This document shows, in pieces, positions 1-5,275 of a stretch of 8,166 nt of DNA. Source of the stretch: an uncultured Verrucomicrobiota bacterium (GTDB taxonomy: Bacteria > Verrucomicrobiota > Verrucomicrobiia > Opitutales > Opitutaceae); contig CAIXIZ010000424.1 of the NCBI GenBank assembly GCA_903919625.1, positions 1 through 8,166 on the forward strand, read 5' to 3'. The stretch's first letter is position 1. Each line of letters starts with the position of its first letter. The position numbers were made by a program, and so were the translations under genes. The notes beneath the pieces were generated by a model. That model saw only the letters and a program-made list of their open reading frames with translations. It did not search any database and was not told the origin of the DNA.

Positions 1-1
1 C

Positions 2-46
2 ATCATCGACAACCTCAAGGTGGAAAAGGACCTGGTCGCGGTGTGA
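2..46 (+). CDS. C-terminal end of an unidentified protein (partial)
   Basis: Only the last 14 codons and a TGA stop (44-46) are visible. They read in frame from base 2 and end in the residues KVEKDLVAV. The short charged and hydrophobic tail is too little to name a family. I call it a gene end because the frame runs cleanly from the window edge to a stop just before a repeat block, as at the other gene ends in this window. The first repeat hairpin starts a few bases after the stop. Confidence 0.45.
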   Translation: MIDNLKVEKDLVAV

Positions 47-56
47 GCGGGGGGCC

Positions 57-200
57 GACCCCGGATCCGGCCTCCGCGAGGCTGGCTACAACAAACCAAA
101 GACAAACCGGGCGTCGGCAAGCAATGCCCCTACCGCGCGGAAACCAGGTGGAACCGGTTGTCCCCAACCGGTTCTGCGCGTTAGGGACAACGCGCTCCAC
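57..200. repeat. Composite tandem repeat, copy 1
   Basis: This 144-bp unit matches 230-372 with roughly 90% identity and two single-base indels. It includes a shared perfect 40-bp block (134-173 matching 306-345) and a shared perfect 25-bp block (176-200 matching 348-372). The left part is a degenerate CTACAA-type hairpin element: GCCTC at 70-74 pairs with GAGGC at 78-82, followed by a CTACAAC end at 86-92. The right part is a GGTGGA-type double hairpin (147-201). A spacer of about 55 bp joins them. Confidence 0.9.
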
Positions 201-201
201 C
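147..201 (+). repeat. GGTGGA/TCCACC double-hairpin element, copy 1
   Basis: The 55-bp element has terminal inverted repeats GGTGGA (147-152) and TCCACC (196-201). Inside are two stem-loops. The first is AACCGGTTG (152-160) with CAACCGGTT (165-173) around a TCCC loop. The second is GCGCGTT (176-182) with AACGCGC (189-195) around an AGGGAC loop. A competing long fold is also possible, because GTTGTCCC (157-164) is the exact complement of GGGACAAC (184-191). The copy at 319-373 differs at only two bases, both in the linker between the hairpins. Confidence 0.85.
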
Positions 202-213
202 ATCCAACCACAA

Positions 214-264
214 TGTGGCCAGGGTCGGTGACCCCGCTTTGGCCTCAGCGAGGCCGGCTACAAC
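214..264 (-). repeat. TGTAG/CTACA double-hairpin element (diverged left end)
   Basis: Read on the + strand, the element starts with TGTGGCC (214-220), a decayed TGTAGGCC end. It continues with hairpin GGGTC-GGT-GACCC (222-234), then hairpin GGCCTC-AGC-GAGGCC (241-255), and ends in CTACAAC (258-264). Order, loop triplets and end match the reverse complement of the element at 8025-8075, so it lies in the opposite orientation to that one. Copy 1 of the tandem unit keeps only a degenerate version of the same element at about 50-92. Confidence 0.65.
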
Positions 265-372
265 CAAGCCAAAGACAAACCGGGCGTCGACAAGCAACGC
301 CCCTACGCGCGGAAACCAGGTGGAACCGGTTGTCCCCAACCGGTTGAGCGCGTTAGGGACAACGCGCTCCAC
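230..372. repeat. Composite tandem repeat, copy 2
   Basis: This is the second, 143-bp copy of the unit at 57-200. The 29 bp between the two copies (201-229) is not part of the alignable duplication. It does include the first hairpin of the CTACAA-type element that begins near 214. The right-hand double hairpin is almost unchanged between copies, while the left part has diverged more. That pattern fits either selection on, or recent gene conversion of, the right-hand element. Confidence 0.9.
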
Positions 373-373
373 C
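319..373 (+). repeat. GGTGGA/TCCACC double-hairpin element, copy 2
   Basis: This copy has the same architecture as 147-201. The ends are GGTGGA (319-324) and TCCACC (368-373), with two internal stem-loops. The alternative long pairing GTTGTCCC (329-336) with GGGACAAC (356-363) is also preserved. Only the two linker bases at 346-347 differ from copy 1 (GA instead of CT). No transposase or REP-associated tyrosine transposase gene is present in the window. Confidence 0.85.
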
Positions 374-469
374 CGGCCTCACCGCGGCCGACTCTTCCGC
401 ACCGGGCGATGCCGCCCAAGGCTTGCTTCTGCCGCCCCCGGCGTGTTAGCTCGGCCACAATCTATTTCC

Positions 470-1240
470 ATGAAAAAAATCCTCCTTTGGTCCCTTGGCA
501 TTGTGCTGGTTCTCGGTCTCGCCGGCCTCGTGCTGATCGCCACCTCCCTGGGCAGCATCGTCAAGGCGGGAGTCAACAGTTTCGGCCCCAAGCTGACGCT
601 GACGGATGTGAACCTCGCGGGGGCCAGCATCTCCCCGTTCACCGGCAGCGGCACGCTCACCGGCCTGACCGTGGCCAACCCGCCGGGCTGGAAAAACCCC
701 CAGGCTTTCTCTCTCGGTAAAATTCATCTCAGCGTCGCGCCGTTTTCACTCACGGGCGACCACATCATCATCAACGAGCTCCTGATCGATGCACCGGAAT
801 TCGACTACGAATCCAGGCTTACCGACAGCAATATCGCCCAGATCCTCGCCAACATCCAAAAATTTGGCGGGACCAGTGCCGGAGCGGGCACGCCCACGGC
901 CACCAATGGAAAGCCGGTGAAATTTGAGGTGAAGAAATTCCGGCTCACCAATGCCAAGGTCTCCGTCGGCCTGGCGGGTGTGGTCATTCCTCCGCTGCCG
1001 ATGCCTGACATCGCCATGGACGACCTCGGCACCAAGGAGGGAGGCATTTCCCCGGATCAACTGGTGGGGGCGGTCATGAAGAATGTCTCGGCAGGCGTTA
1101 TCATTGTCGGCAAGGACGCCGTGATGAATGCCGGTACCGCAGTTATTGGAGGGGTGAAGGATGCCACCAAGGGCGCCACCGACGCCGCGAAGAATGCCGT
1201 CGGCGGCATTAAGGATCTGTTCGGCGGCGGCAAAAAATGA
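470..1240 (+). CDS. AsmA-like membrane-anchored envelope protein
   Basis: The product is 256 residues long. A lysine pair and a hydrophobic segment at about residues 4-25 form an uncleaved signal anchor. The rest is expected on the periplasmic side. Residues about 40-115 have the AsmA-like beta pattern, with a tract ending in VANPPGW (68-74) and then IINELLIDAPEF (100-111). In AsmA-like proteins such strands describe a sub-function 'generation' of ligand-free beta sheet near the outer membrane. A low-complexity Gly/Ala/Thr linker lies at about 133-147. The C-terminus (about 221-256) is Gly/Ala/Lys-rich and ends in FGGGKK, as in many short AsmA-like proteins. The length is far below classical AsmA (about 600 residues), so this is a small relative. 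The ATG at 470 is chosen because it directly precedes KKILLW; the in-frame sequence upstream is repeat DNA. No clear ribosome binding site is seen. The molecular function is not known from sequence; a role in envelope maintenance is an inference. Confidence 0.75.
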   Translation: MKKILLWSLGIVLVLGLAGLVLIATSLGSIVKAGVNSFGPKLTLTDVNLAGASISPFTGSGTLTGLTVANPPGWKNPQAFSLGKIHLSVAPFSLTGDHIIINELLIDAPEFDYESRLTDSNIAQILANIQKFGGTSAGAGTPTATNGKPVKFEVKKFRLTNAKVSVGLAGVVIPPLPMPDIAMDDLGTKEGGISPDQLVGAVMKNVSAGVIIVGKDAVMNAGTAVIGGVKDATKGATDAAKNAVGGIKDLFGGGKK

Positions 1241-1297
1241 GTCCAACCAGGCCGAACCCCTGATTTTCCTGCGAAGTTTTCGGCTAAAAACAAATCA

Positions 1298-1310
1298 GCC
1301 GAGCTTCGGC
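1298..1310 (+). terminator. Weak terminator-like hairpin after the AsmA-like gene
   Basis: GCCGA (1298-1302) pairs with TCGGC (1306-1310) around a GCT loop. The sequence after it (CTCTTCCTCT) is pyrimidine-rich but not a true T-run. CGGCT at 1281-1285 could also pair with AGCCG at 1297-1301. The stem is short, and this could be chance in GC-rich DNA. Confidence 0.2.
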
Positions 1311-1410
1311 CTCTTCCTCTGCAATTCCATTGGGGAGACCGCTGCTGAGTTTTCTGGCTGGCATATCCCTGCTGCGCTCCTTGTGCTTTTCCGTGGCCAA
1401 TCCTTCTCCC

Positions 1411-2073
1411 ATGCCCGCCGCTGTCACCGTCACCTACTATCTTGATATCATGTCTTCCTGGTGTCTCTGGGCCGAACCGGCCTGGGCGTCGGTCAAGACG
1501 CAGTTTGCCGGCAAAGTGGATTTCCAGTGGCGCATCGCGTTGATGAATCCCGGCGACTTCCCAGCCTCGGCTGCGCAGTGCGACTGGTTTTACCGCCGCA
1601 GCGGCACGGTCATGCGTTCGCCGTTCAAGCTGGATTCGGGCTGGGTCGAGCCCGCGCGCCAGGGCAACTATCGTGCGGCCAACCATGTGGCTGAAGCCGC
1701 GCGGGCGCTCGGTGCGACGGATGACACCGTCCGGCTGGCCCTGGCCCATGCCGCCATGCGCGACGGCAAAAAGATTGGCGATCTGGCCGTGGCGGTCGCC
1801 GTCGCCGCGAAAGCGGGGAAACTCGCCCCCAAAATGCTCCGGGCCCGCGCCACCGCCGCCGCCGTGGTGGCGAAAGTCGCCGCGAGCACGGCCGAATTTC
1901 ATGCGCACCAAATCAACCAACGGCCGGCCTTCATCGTGACCGATAAAATTGGCGACAAGGCGGTCCTCTCCGGCCTGGTGACTGTCGGCCCGCTCATGAA
2001 CGCAATTCACTACATGTTGTCCGACTGCGCCGCTTATGACAGTTTCGCCGCCCACTTCGGCCCGCCCGCTTGA
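1411..2073 (+). CDS. DsbA-family / HCCA-isomerase-like thioredoxin-fold protein
   Basis: The product is 220 residues. It opens with a thioredoxin beta strand (VTVTYYLDIM, residues 5-14) running straight into the active-site position SSWC (15-18). DsbA and FrnE proteins have CxxC here, and HCCA isomerase/kappa-GST proteins have a serine. Here only the second cysteine is kept. A helical insert covers about residues 80-165, as in the DsbA-like family. The cis-proline loop is RPAFIV (171-176), followed by a strand and SGLVTVGPLMNAI, the usual family ending. The likely role is a cytoplasmic thiol- or glutathione-linked oxidoreductase or isomerase; the substrate is unknown. The ATG at 1411 puts the first strand right at the N-terminus, which is normal for the cytoplasmic branch. 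A TTG at 1330 would add 27 residues with a hydrophobic run interrupted by arginine, a poor signal peptide, so I rejected it. No Shine-Dalgarno is visible. Alanine-rich stretches reflect high GC. Confidence 0.75.
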   Translation: MPAAVTVTYYLDIMSSWCLWAEPAWASVKTQFAGKVDFQWRIALMNPGDFPASAAQCDWFYRRSGTVMRSPFKLDSGWVEPARQGNYRAANHVAEAARALGATDDTVRLALAHAAMRDGKKIGDLAVAVAVAAKAGKLAPKMLRARATAAAVVAKVAASTAEFHAHQINQRPAFIVTDKIGDKAVLSGLVTVGPLMNAIHYMLSDCAAYDSFAAHFGPPA

Positions 2074-2121
2074 GTGGGCCCCCGGCCCGCGCCATGCCCC
2101 AGCAGCCGGTTCCGATGTTTT

Positions 2122-2158
2122 GGAAATCCGCATTCCGAAATCCAAATTCCGCATTCCC
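2122..2158 (-). repeat. GGAATTYGGATTTCGG-type dispersed repeat (inverted copy)
   Basis: The strand complementary to 2122-2158 reads, in part, GCGGAATTTGGATTTCGG. It matches the + strand at 5309-5345 over about 30 bases with a few differences. The unit is itself made of near-repeats, with AAATCCGCATTCC followed shortly by AAATTCCGCATTCC on the + strand. It is distinctly more AT-rich than the flanking genes and lies between the thioredoxin-fold gene and the exonuclease gene. Confidence 0.7.
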
Positions 2159-2175
2159 AAAAAATCCCCCAGGAG

Positions 2176-2193
2176 GCGGGTCATGAAACCCGC
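2176..2193. other. Stem-loop overlapping a possible translation start
   Basis: GCGGGT (2176-2181) pairs perfectly with ACCCGC (2188-2193) around a six-base loop that contains ATG (2183-2185). A perfect AGGAGG (2171-2176) sits just 5' of the stem. It could be another dispersed palindrome or a small translational control structure; the sequence alone does not decide. Confidence 0.45.
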
Positions 2194-2233
2194 AGGGCAA
2201 CTGGGGCACAGTCCACACTGCGGAGTTGCATGA
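2183..2233 (+). CDS. Possible 16-residue small ORF with consensus ribosome binding site
   Basis: AGGAGG at 2171-2176 lies six bases before an ATG (2183), which opens a short frame reading MKPAGQLGHSPHCGVA and then TGA. The stop overlaps a second ATG (ATGA at 2230-2233). That ATG opens an eight-residue frame ending at 2256, five bases before the exonuclease ATG. This consensus site stands out because the main genes here lack one. The peptide matches nothing I recognise. It may be a leader peptide coupled to the exonuclease gene, or pure chance inside a repeat-derived spacer. Confidence 0.2.
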   Translation: MKPAGQLGHSPHCGVA

Positions 2234-2261
2234 CTGCGGGTGGCGGGCCTTGCTGACGCCC

Positions 2262-3143
2262 ATGGCAAAATGGCTTCTGATTGATGGCTTTAACCTCGCC
2301 TACCGCTGCTTTCATGGGCTGCCGGAACTGACCCGCTCGGATGGATTTCCGACCGGTGCATTGCATGGCTGGGTCAAATCGCTGTGGATGCTCGCCGACC
2401 AGGAACGCCCCGCCGCCACCTTGGTATTTTTCGATCTCGGCGGTTCGCAGGACCGGCTGGCGCTGCACCCGGAATACAAGGCGCAACGGGCCGAGATGCC
2501 CGAGCCGTTGCAAAAGCAAATCGAGCCGCTGAAAGCGCTCACCCGCGCCCTGGGCGGAGCAGGCATCGAACAGGACGGCGTCGAGAGTGATGATCTGCTG
2601 GCCTCCCAGGCGGTCGCCTTGGCCCGCGCCGGCCATGACGTACTCATTGTCAGCTCCGACAAGGATTTTGCCCAGATTGTGGATGAGCGGATCAAGATTC
2701 TCCTGCCGCCACCCTCGGCCAACCCGAAACTCGGCTGGCGGCTGCTCGATGCGGCCGGCGTGCGCGAAAAATTCGGCGTGTCCCCGGCGCAAATCGCCGA
2801 CTATCTCGCGCTCGTGGGCGACGCTTCCGACAACATCCCTGGTGTCAGCGGGGTCGGCCCGAAAACGGCCGCGAAATGGCTGGCCGAGCACGGCAGCCTG
2901 GAAGGCGTGCTCGCCCATGCGGGCGGGCTGGCTCCGGAACGGTTTCGTGCATCCGTTGCGGCCGACGTGGAACGCCTGCGACGCAACCGGCAGCTCACGA
3001 CCCTGAACCTGGCCCTGCCCGTCGTTGCCGCAGAGCCGCCCACGCCACGGCCGGAGGAACTGTTCCGCCTGCTGGAAGCAATGGAAATGCGCGGCACCCT
3101 GGCGGAGGCACGGCGGCGCTATGCGCAACCCGAGCTGTTTTGA
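2262..3143 (+). CDS. Stand-alone 5'-3' exonuclease (Pol I N-terminal domain type)
   Basis: The product is 293 residues and covers the whole 5'-nuclease (FEN-like) domain with no polymerase attached. The metal-binding acidic residues can be placed: D8 in LLIDGFN, D58 in FFDLGG, E108/D110/D111 in VESDD, D133 and D135 in SSDKDF, and D187 and D190 in VGDASDN. The YKAQR motif of the arch region is at 72-76. The helix-hairpin-helix (H3TH) DNA-binding segment is IPGVSGVGPKTAAKWL at 192-207. The C-terminal 70 residues are helical and end in QPELF. Such enzymes remove 5' flaps and RNA primers; E. coli ExoIX (xni) is a shorter stand-alone homologue that has lost some catalytic residues, while here the set looks complete. 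The ATG at 2262 directly precedes KWLLIDG, the family start; a TTG at 2226 adds 12 unrelated residues. It is the last gene of the + strand group and converges on the response regulator gene. Confidence 0.88.
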   Translation: MAKWLLIDGFNLAYRCFHGLPELTRSDGFPTGALHGWVKSLWMLADQERPAATLVFFDLGGSQDRLALHPEYKAQRAEMPEPLQKQIEPLKALTRALGGAGIEQDGVESDDLLASQAVALARAGHDVLIVSSDKDFAQIVDERIKILLPPPSANPKLGWRLLDAAGVREKFGVSPAQIADYLALVGDASDNIPGVSGVGPKTAAKWLAEHGSLEGVLAHAGGLAPERFRASVAADVERLRRNRQLTTLNLALPVVAAEPPTPRPEELFRLLEAMEMRGTLAEARRRYAQPELF

Positions 3144-3179
3144 GCGAGGGTTGGGCAATGGCAGGCGGCGCGCCAGCTT

Positions 3180-3199
3180 CCCTGCGCTCAGACGCAGGG
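3180..3199 (+). terminator. Possible terminator of the exonuclease gene
   Basis: CCCTGCG (3180-3186) pairs perfectly with CGCAGGG (3193-3199) around a six-base loop, 36 bases after the stop codon. It is followed by TTGCGTTGCATTTGT, which is T-rich but interrupted. A double-hairpin repeat begins 11 bases later and could share the terminating role. Confidence 0.4.
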
Positions 3200-3210
3200 T
3201 TGCGTTGCAT

Positions 3211-3270
3211 TTGTAGCCCGCCACGGGAGCGGCGGGATTCGGCCAGCCAGGTCAGCGACCTGGCCTACAA
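3211..3270 (-). repeat. TGTAG/CTACA double-hairpin element between convergent genes
   Basis: The 60-bp element is bounded by TTGTAG (3211-3216) and CTACAA (3265-3270). The first stem-loop is CCCGCC (3217-3222) with GGCGGG (3231-3236). The second is GCCAGGTC-AGC-GACCTGGC (3246-3264), with a perfect 8-bp stem. Read on the - strand, its first 27 bases (3270 down to 3244) are identical to 8025-8051. It lies between the convergent exonuclease and response regulator genes, where it could act as a terminator in both directions. Confidence 0.85.
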
Positions 3271-3350
3271 CGGAGCCTGTCGGCGCCTAGCGGTCGCGTC
3301 CGGCCTCAAAGCGGGCAGGCTAGATCTGAAATGGCGCAGGGATCAGGCCG

Positions 3351-4097
3351 TCATTTGCCTTTGTCGGCCGTGCCTTCCGGGTCAAAGATATAACCGATGC
3401 CGTGAACGGTCCGGAAACAGTCCAGGGACAGCCCGTGGTGGCGGAACATCAGGCGGATGCGCGCGACATATTGGTCCAACGAGCGGCTCGTGACGTTGGC
3501 GTGCTCCCCCCAGACCGCATGGATGAGCGCCTCCCGCGTGAGCACCTGGCTGCGGTTGGCGTGAAGATGGGCGATGATGCCGAGTTCCTTGCGGCCCAGC
3601 TTCTCCGGTGGCGCGTCGGGAAAGGTCACCTCCAGCCGGGCGGGCACAATGTGCGCACCGCAGAACTCGAAGGGTGCGTCCGCCACCGCGACGTTTTCGG
3701 TCACGTTCAGGTCGGCGCGCCGTCCGGCGCGCCGCAGAACCGCATGGATGCGGGCCACGAGCTCCGCATAGTTGAAGGGCTTCGAGATGTAATCGTCGCC
3801 CAGCCCGAGACCCTGAAGCTTGTCGGTCTCGAGCGTGTTGCCGGTCAGGAAGATCGTCGGAACGCGGATGTCGCACCGATGCAGCTCGGTGAGCAGCTCA
3901 AAGCCGGTCATGTCCGGCAGGTTCACGTCCAGCAACAGCAGGTTGGCAAAATTACGCTTGAGGAAACGCAGCGCGGGCGCGGCCTGGTCATAGGCCTGCA
4001 CCTCCATCCCGGCGTTTTCCAGATGAGTGGCTACCAGCCGGGCCAGATGGGCCTCGTCTTCAACGAGGATGATATAGGGCTTGGGGTCGGTGCGCAT
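3351..4097 (-). CDS. OmpR/PhoB-family response regulator
   Basis: The product is 248 residues. The receiver domain spans about residues 7-121. Its acidic pocket is E13/D14 (in VEDE), the phospho-accepting aspartate is D57 (LLLLDVNLPD), T85 is in IFLTG, and the invariant lysine is K106 in SKPF. A 20-residue linker leads to a C-terminal winged helix (about 145-240). Its features are KLGRKELGIIAHL, LTREALIHAVWG, the recognition helix around SRSLDQYVARIR (204-215), and the wing TVHGIGYIF (230-238). It is expected to bind direct repeats in DNA when phosphorylated. No histidine kinase gene is visible on either side, so its partner is outside the window or elsewhere. The start ATG (complement of 4095-4097) gives the usual short lead before the first receiver strand. 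A promoter match and a palindrome lie upstream at 4145-4174, shared with divergent hisG. Signal and regulon cannot be read from the sequence. Confidence 0.93.
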   Translation of the reverse strand: MRTDPKPYIILVEDEAHLARLVATHLENAGMEVQAYDQAAPALRFLKRNFANLLLLDVNLPDMTGFELLTELHRCDIRVPTIFLTGNTLETDKLQGLGLGDDYISKPFNYAELVARIHAVLRRAGRRADLNVTENVAVADAPFEFCGAHIVPARLEVTFPDAPPEKLGRKELGIIAHLHANRSQVLTREALIHAVWGEHANVTSRSLDQYVARIRLMFRHHGLSLDCFRTVHGIGYIFDPEGTADKGK

Positions 4098-4144
4098 GAT
4101 TTCGGCGTGGGAAGTAAGGGGGCCGCGGTGTGACTGCGCATTGG

Positions 4145-4174
4145 TTTGATACCATGGACCGAAACCATGTCAAA
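4145..4174. promoter_or_regulatory. Palindromic promoter/operator between the regulator and hisG
   Basis: TTTGA (4145-4149) and CATGG (4153-4157) mirror CCATG (4165-4169) and TCAAA (4170-4174). This gives a 10-bp imperfect inverted repeat with a three-base bulge and a 7-base centre. On the - strand it contains TTGACA (4168-4173, a perfect -35 box), a 16-base spacer, and TATCAA (4146-4151, 4 of 6 to the -10 consensus). This would place the response regulator transcript start about 40 bases before its ATG. By symmetry the + strand has TTGATA at -35, but only a poor -10. Assignment as operator is inference. Confidence 0.4.
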
Positions 4175-4240
4175 TCAACCTGGCGCCGGGGAGGCGAAAT
4201 AGGCTTGAAGACGCGGGCGGAGCGGTGTGCCGTGGGCGCT

Positions 4241-5128
4241 GTGTCTGCCGAGAAAAAACCGCTCCTGATGCTCGGGCTGCCCAAGGGCAGCCTTGAGGAA
4301 TCCACCAAGAATCTTTTCGCCAAAGCCGGCTGGAAGATCACCGCCAGCTCGCGCTCCTACAAACCGGCCATCGACGACCCGGAGCTCGACGGGCGGTTTG
4401 TCCGCGCCCAGGAGGTCAGCCGCTACGTCGAGCATGGCTTTTTTGACTGCGGGCTCACCGGCCTCGACTGGATCCAGGAGAACGAGTCCGATGTCGTCGA
4501 AGTCTGCGACCTGATTTACAGCAAGGCTTCCACCCTCAAGTCGCGCTGGGTGCTCTGCGTCCCCGAAGCCTCGGCCATCACCCGGCCCGAACAGCTCGCG
4601 GGCAAACGCGTCGCCACCGAGCTGGTGGGCACCGTGAAACGCTACTTCGCGGCCAAAAAGATTCCGGTCGAGGTCGAATTTTCCTGGGGTGCCACCGAGG
4701 TGAAGGTGCCCGACCTCGTCGATGCCATCGTGGACATCACCGAAACCGGCTCGTCGCTCCGCGCCAACAAGCTCCGCATCGTGGATACGCTGCTGGAGAC
4801 GAACACCAAGCTCATCGCGAACAAGTCGAGCTGGGCCAATCCGGCGAAACGCAAAAAAATTGAGACTATCGCCTTGCTCCTGCGCGGGGCCCTGGAGGCC
4901 GAAAGCAAGGTCGGCCTCAAGATGAACGCGCCCAAAAAGGCCCTCGACGCCATCCTCCAGGCCATTCCGGCGCTCCGCAATCCGACCATTTCGCCGCTCA
5001 GCAATCCTGAATGGATCGCGCTCGAGACCATCATTGATGAAAGCGTGGTTCGCGAGATCATCCCGCAGCTCAAGTCACTCGGCGCCGAGGGCATCGTGGA
5101 GTATCCGCTGAACAAAGTGGTCTATTGA
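4241..5128 (+). CDS. hisG: ATP phosphoribosyltransferase, long form
   Basis: HisG catalyses the first step of histidine synthesis, joining ATP and PRPP to give phosphoribosyl-ATP. The product is 295 residues, the length of the long hexameric form that needs no HisZ. The N-terminal LGLPKGSL (11-18) is the family's ATP-side signature. YVEHGFFDCGLTGLDWI (62-78) fits the first catalytic lobe. The PRPP-binding segment is DAIVDITETGSSLRANKL (161-178). The C-terminal regulatory HisG_C (ACT-like) domain covers about 215-290, with RNPTISPLSNPEW (246-258) and EGIVEYPLNKVVY at the end. The GTG at 4241 is preferred because it starts seven residues before the conserved LLMLGLPKG strand; another in-frame GTG (4232) or an ATG (4154) would add tails unlike the family. 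No Shine-Dalgarno is clear. No other his genes adjoin, so the pathway is dispersed. Feedback inhibition by histidine is expected from the C-terminal domain. Confidence 0.94.
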   Translation: MSAEKKPLLMLGLPKGSLEESTKNLFAKAGWKITASSRSYKPAIDDPELDGRFVRAQEVSRYVEHGFFDCGLTGLDWIQENESDVVEVCDLIYSKASTLKSRWVLCVPEASAITRPEQLAGKRVATELVGTVKRYFAAKKIPVEVEFSWGATEVKVPDLVDAIVDITETGSSLRANKLRIVDTLLETNTKLIANKSSWANPAKRKKIETIALLLRGALEAESKVGLKMNAPKKALDAILQAIPALRNPTISPLSNPEWIALETIIDESVVREIIPQLKSLGAEGIVEYPLNKVVY

Positions 5129-5158
5129 AGTGGCCGCTGGCTGGGCTTCGTTTTCCCC

Positions 5159-5190
5159 GTAGCCCGCTTCGGGAGAAGCGGGAATCTGCC
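5159..5190 (+). terminator. Repeat-derived terminator-like hairpin after hisG
   Basis: CCCGCTTC (5163-5170) pairs perfectly with GAAGCGGG (5175-5182) around GGGA, starting 34 bases after the hisG stop. The segment GTAG plus hairpin plus AATCTGCC aligns without gaps to 3213-3244, with six differences. Two of these form a compensatory C-G to T-A change in the stem. There is no T-run afterwards, so if it terminates transcription it is not a classical intrinsic terminator. It is half of the TGTAG/CTACA element, with the other half missing or decayed. Confidence 0.55.
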
Positions 5191-5275
5191 GCAAAGATTG
5201 TCAGGTCGTTTTGCGAACCTCAGTAAAAGGGAAAGAAGCCGTCATTTCGGAATACGGAACGCGGATATTTAAGGA

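Larger units (their letters stand above)
47..469. other. Gene-free repeat-rich block upstream of the AsmA-like gene
   Basis: This 423-bp stretch has no convincing gene. An open frame runs through it in frame with the gene starting at 470, but its translation is repeat-derived and unlike a protein family. It holds two tandem copies of a composite repeat (57-200 and 230-372), followed by about 95 bp of unremarkable GC-rich sequence. The sequence before the ATG at 470 has no clear Shine-Dalgarno motif. I could not identify a convincing promoter, although one must lie here or further upstream. Confidence 0.7.

Noticed and set aside
57..372. Tandem repeats considered as a CRISPR array
   Set aside because: There are only two units of about 144 bp, each with internal palindromes, no short repeats with unique spacers, and no cas genes.
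215..469. In-frame 85-codon N-terminal extension of the AsmA-like gene
   Set aside because: It is composed of the tandem repeat and has no protein-like character; the ATG at 470 gives a clean membrane anchor at the N-terminus.
1330..1410. Upstream TTG start giving the DsbA-like protein a signal peptide
   Set aside because: The hydrophobic run is broken by an arginine and lacks a good cleavage site; the first beta strand follows the ATG at 1411 directly.
1057..2268. A 403-residue open frame on the - strand
   Set aside because: It is the antisense shadow of the recognised thioredoxin-fold gene and part of the AsmA-like gene; long antisense frames are expected in GC-rich DNA.
2181..3224. A 347-residue open frame on the - strand
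   Set aside because: It is antisense to the exonuclease gene, whose motifs are unmistakable, and has low-complexity composition typical of a shadow frame.
4130..4240. Longer hisG starting at GTG 4130 or ATG 4154
   Set aside because: The added residues are unlike any HisG N-terminus and would be encoded over the palindromic promoter region.
4098..4240. Histidine attenuator (leader peptide with His codons) before hisG
   Set aside because: No run of histidine codons in a short leader frame and no terminator/antiterminator pair was found in the gap.
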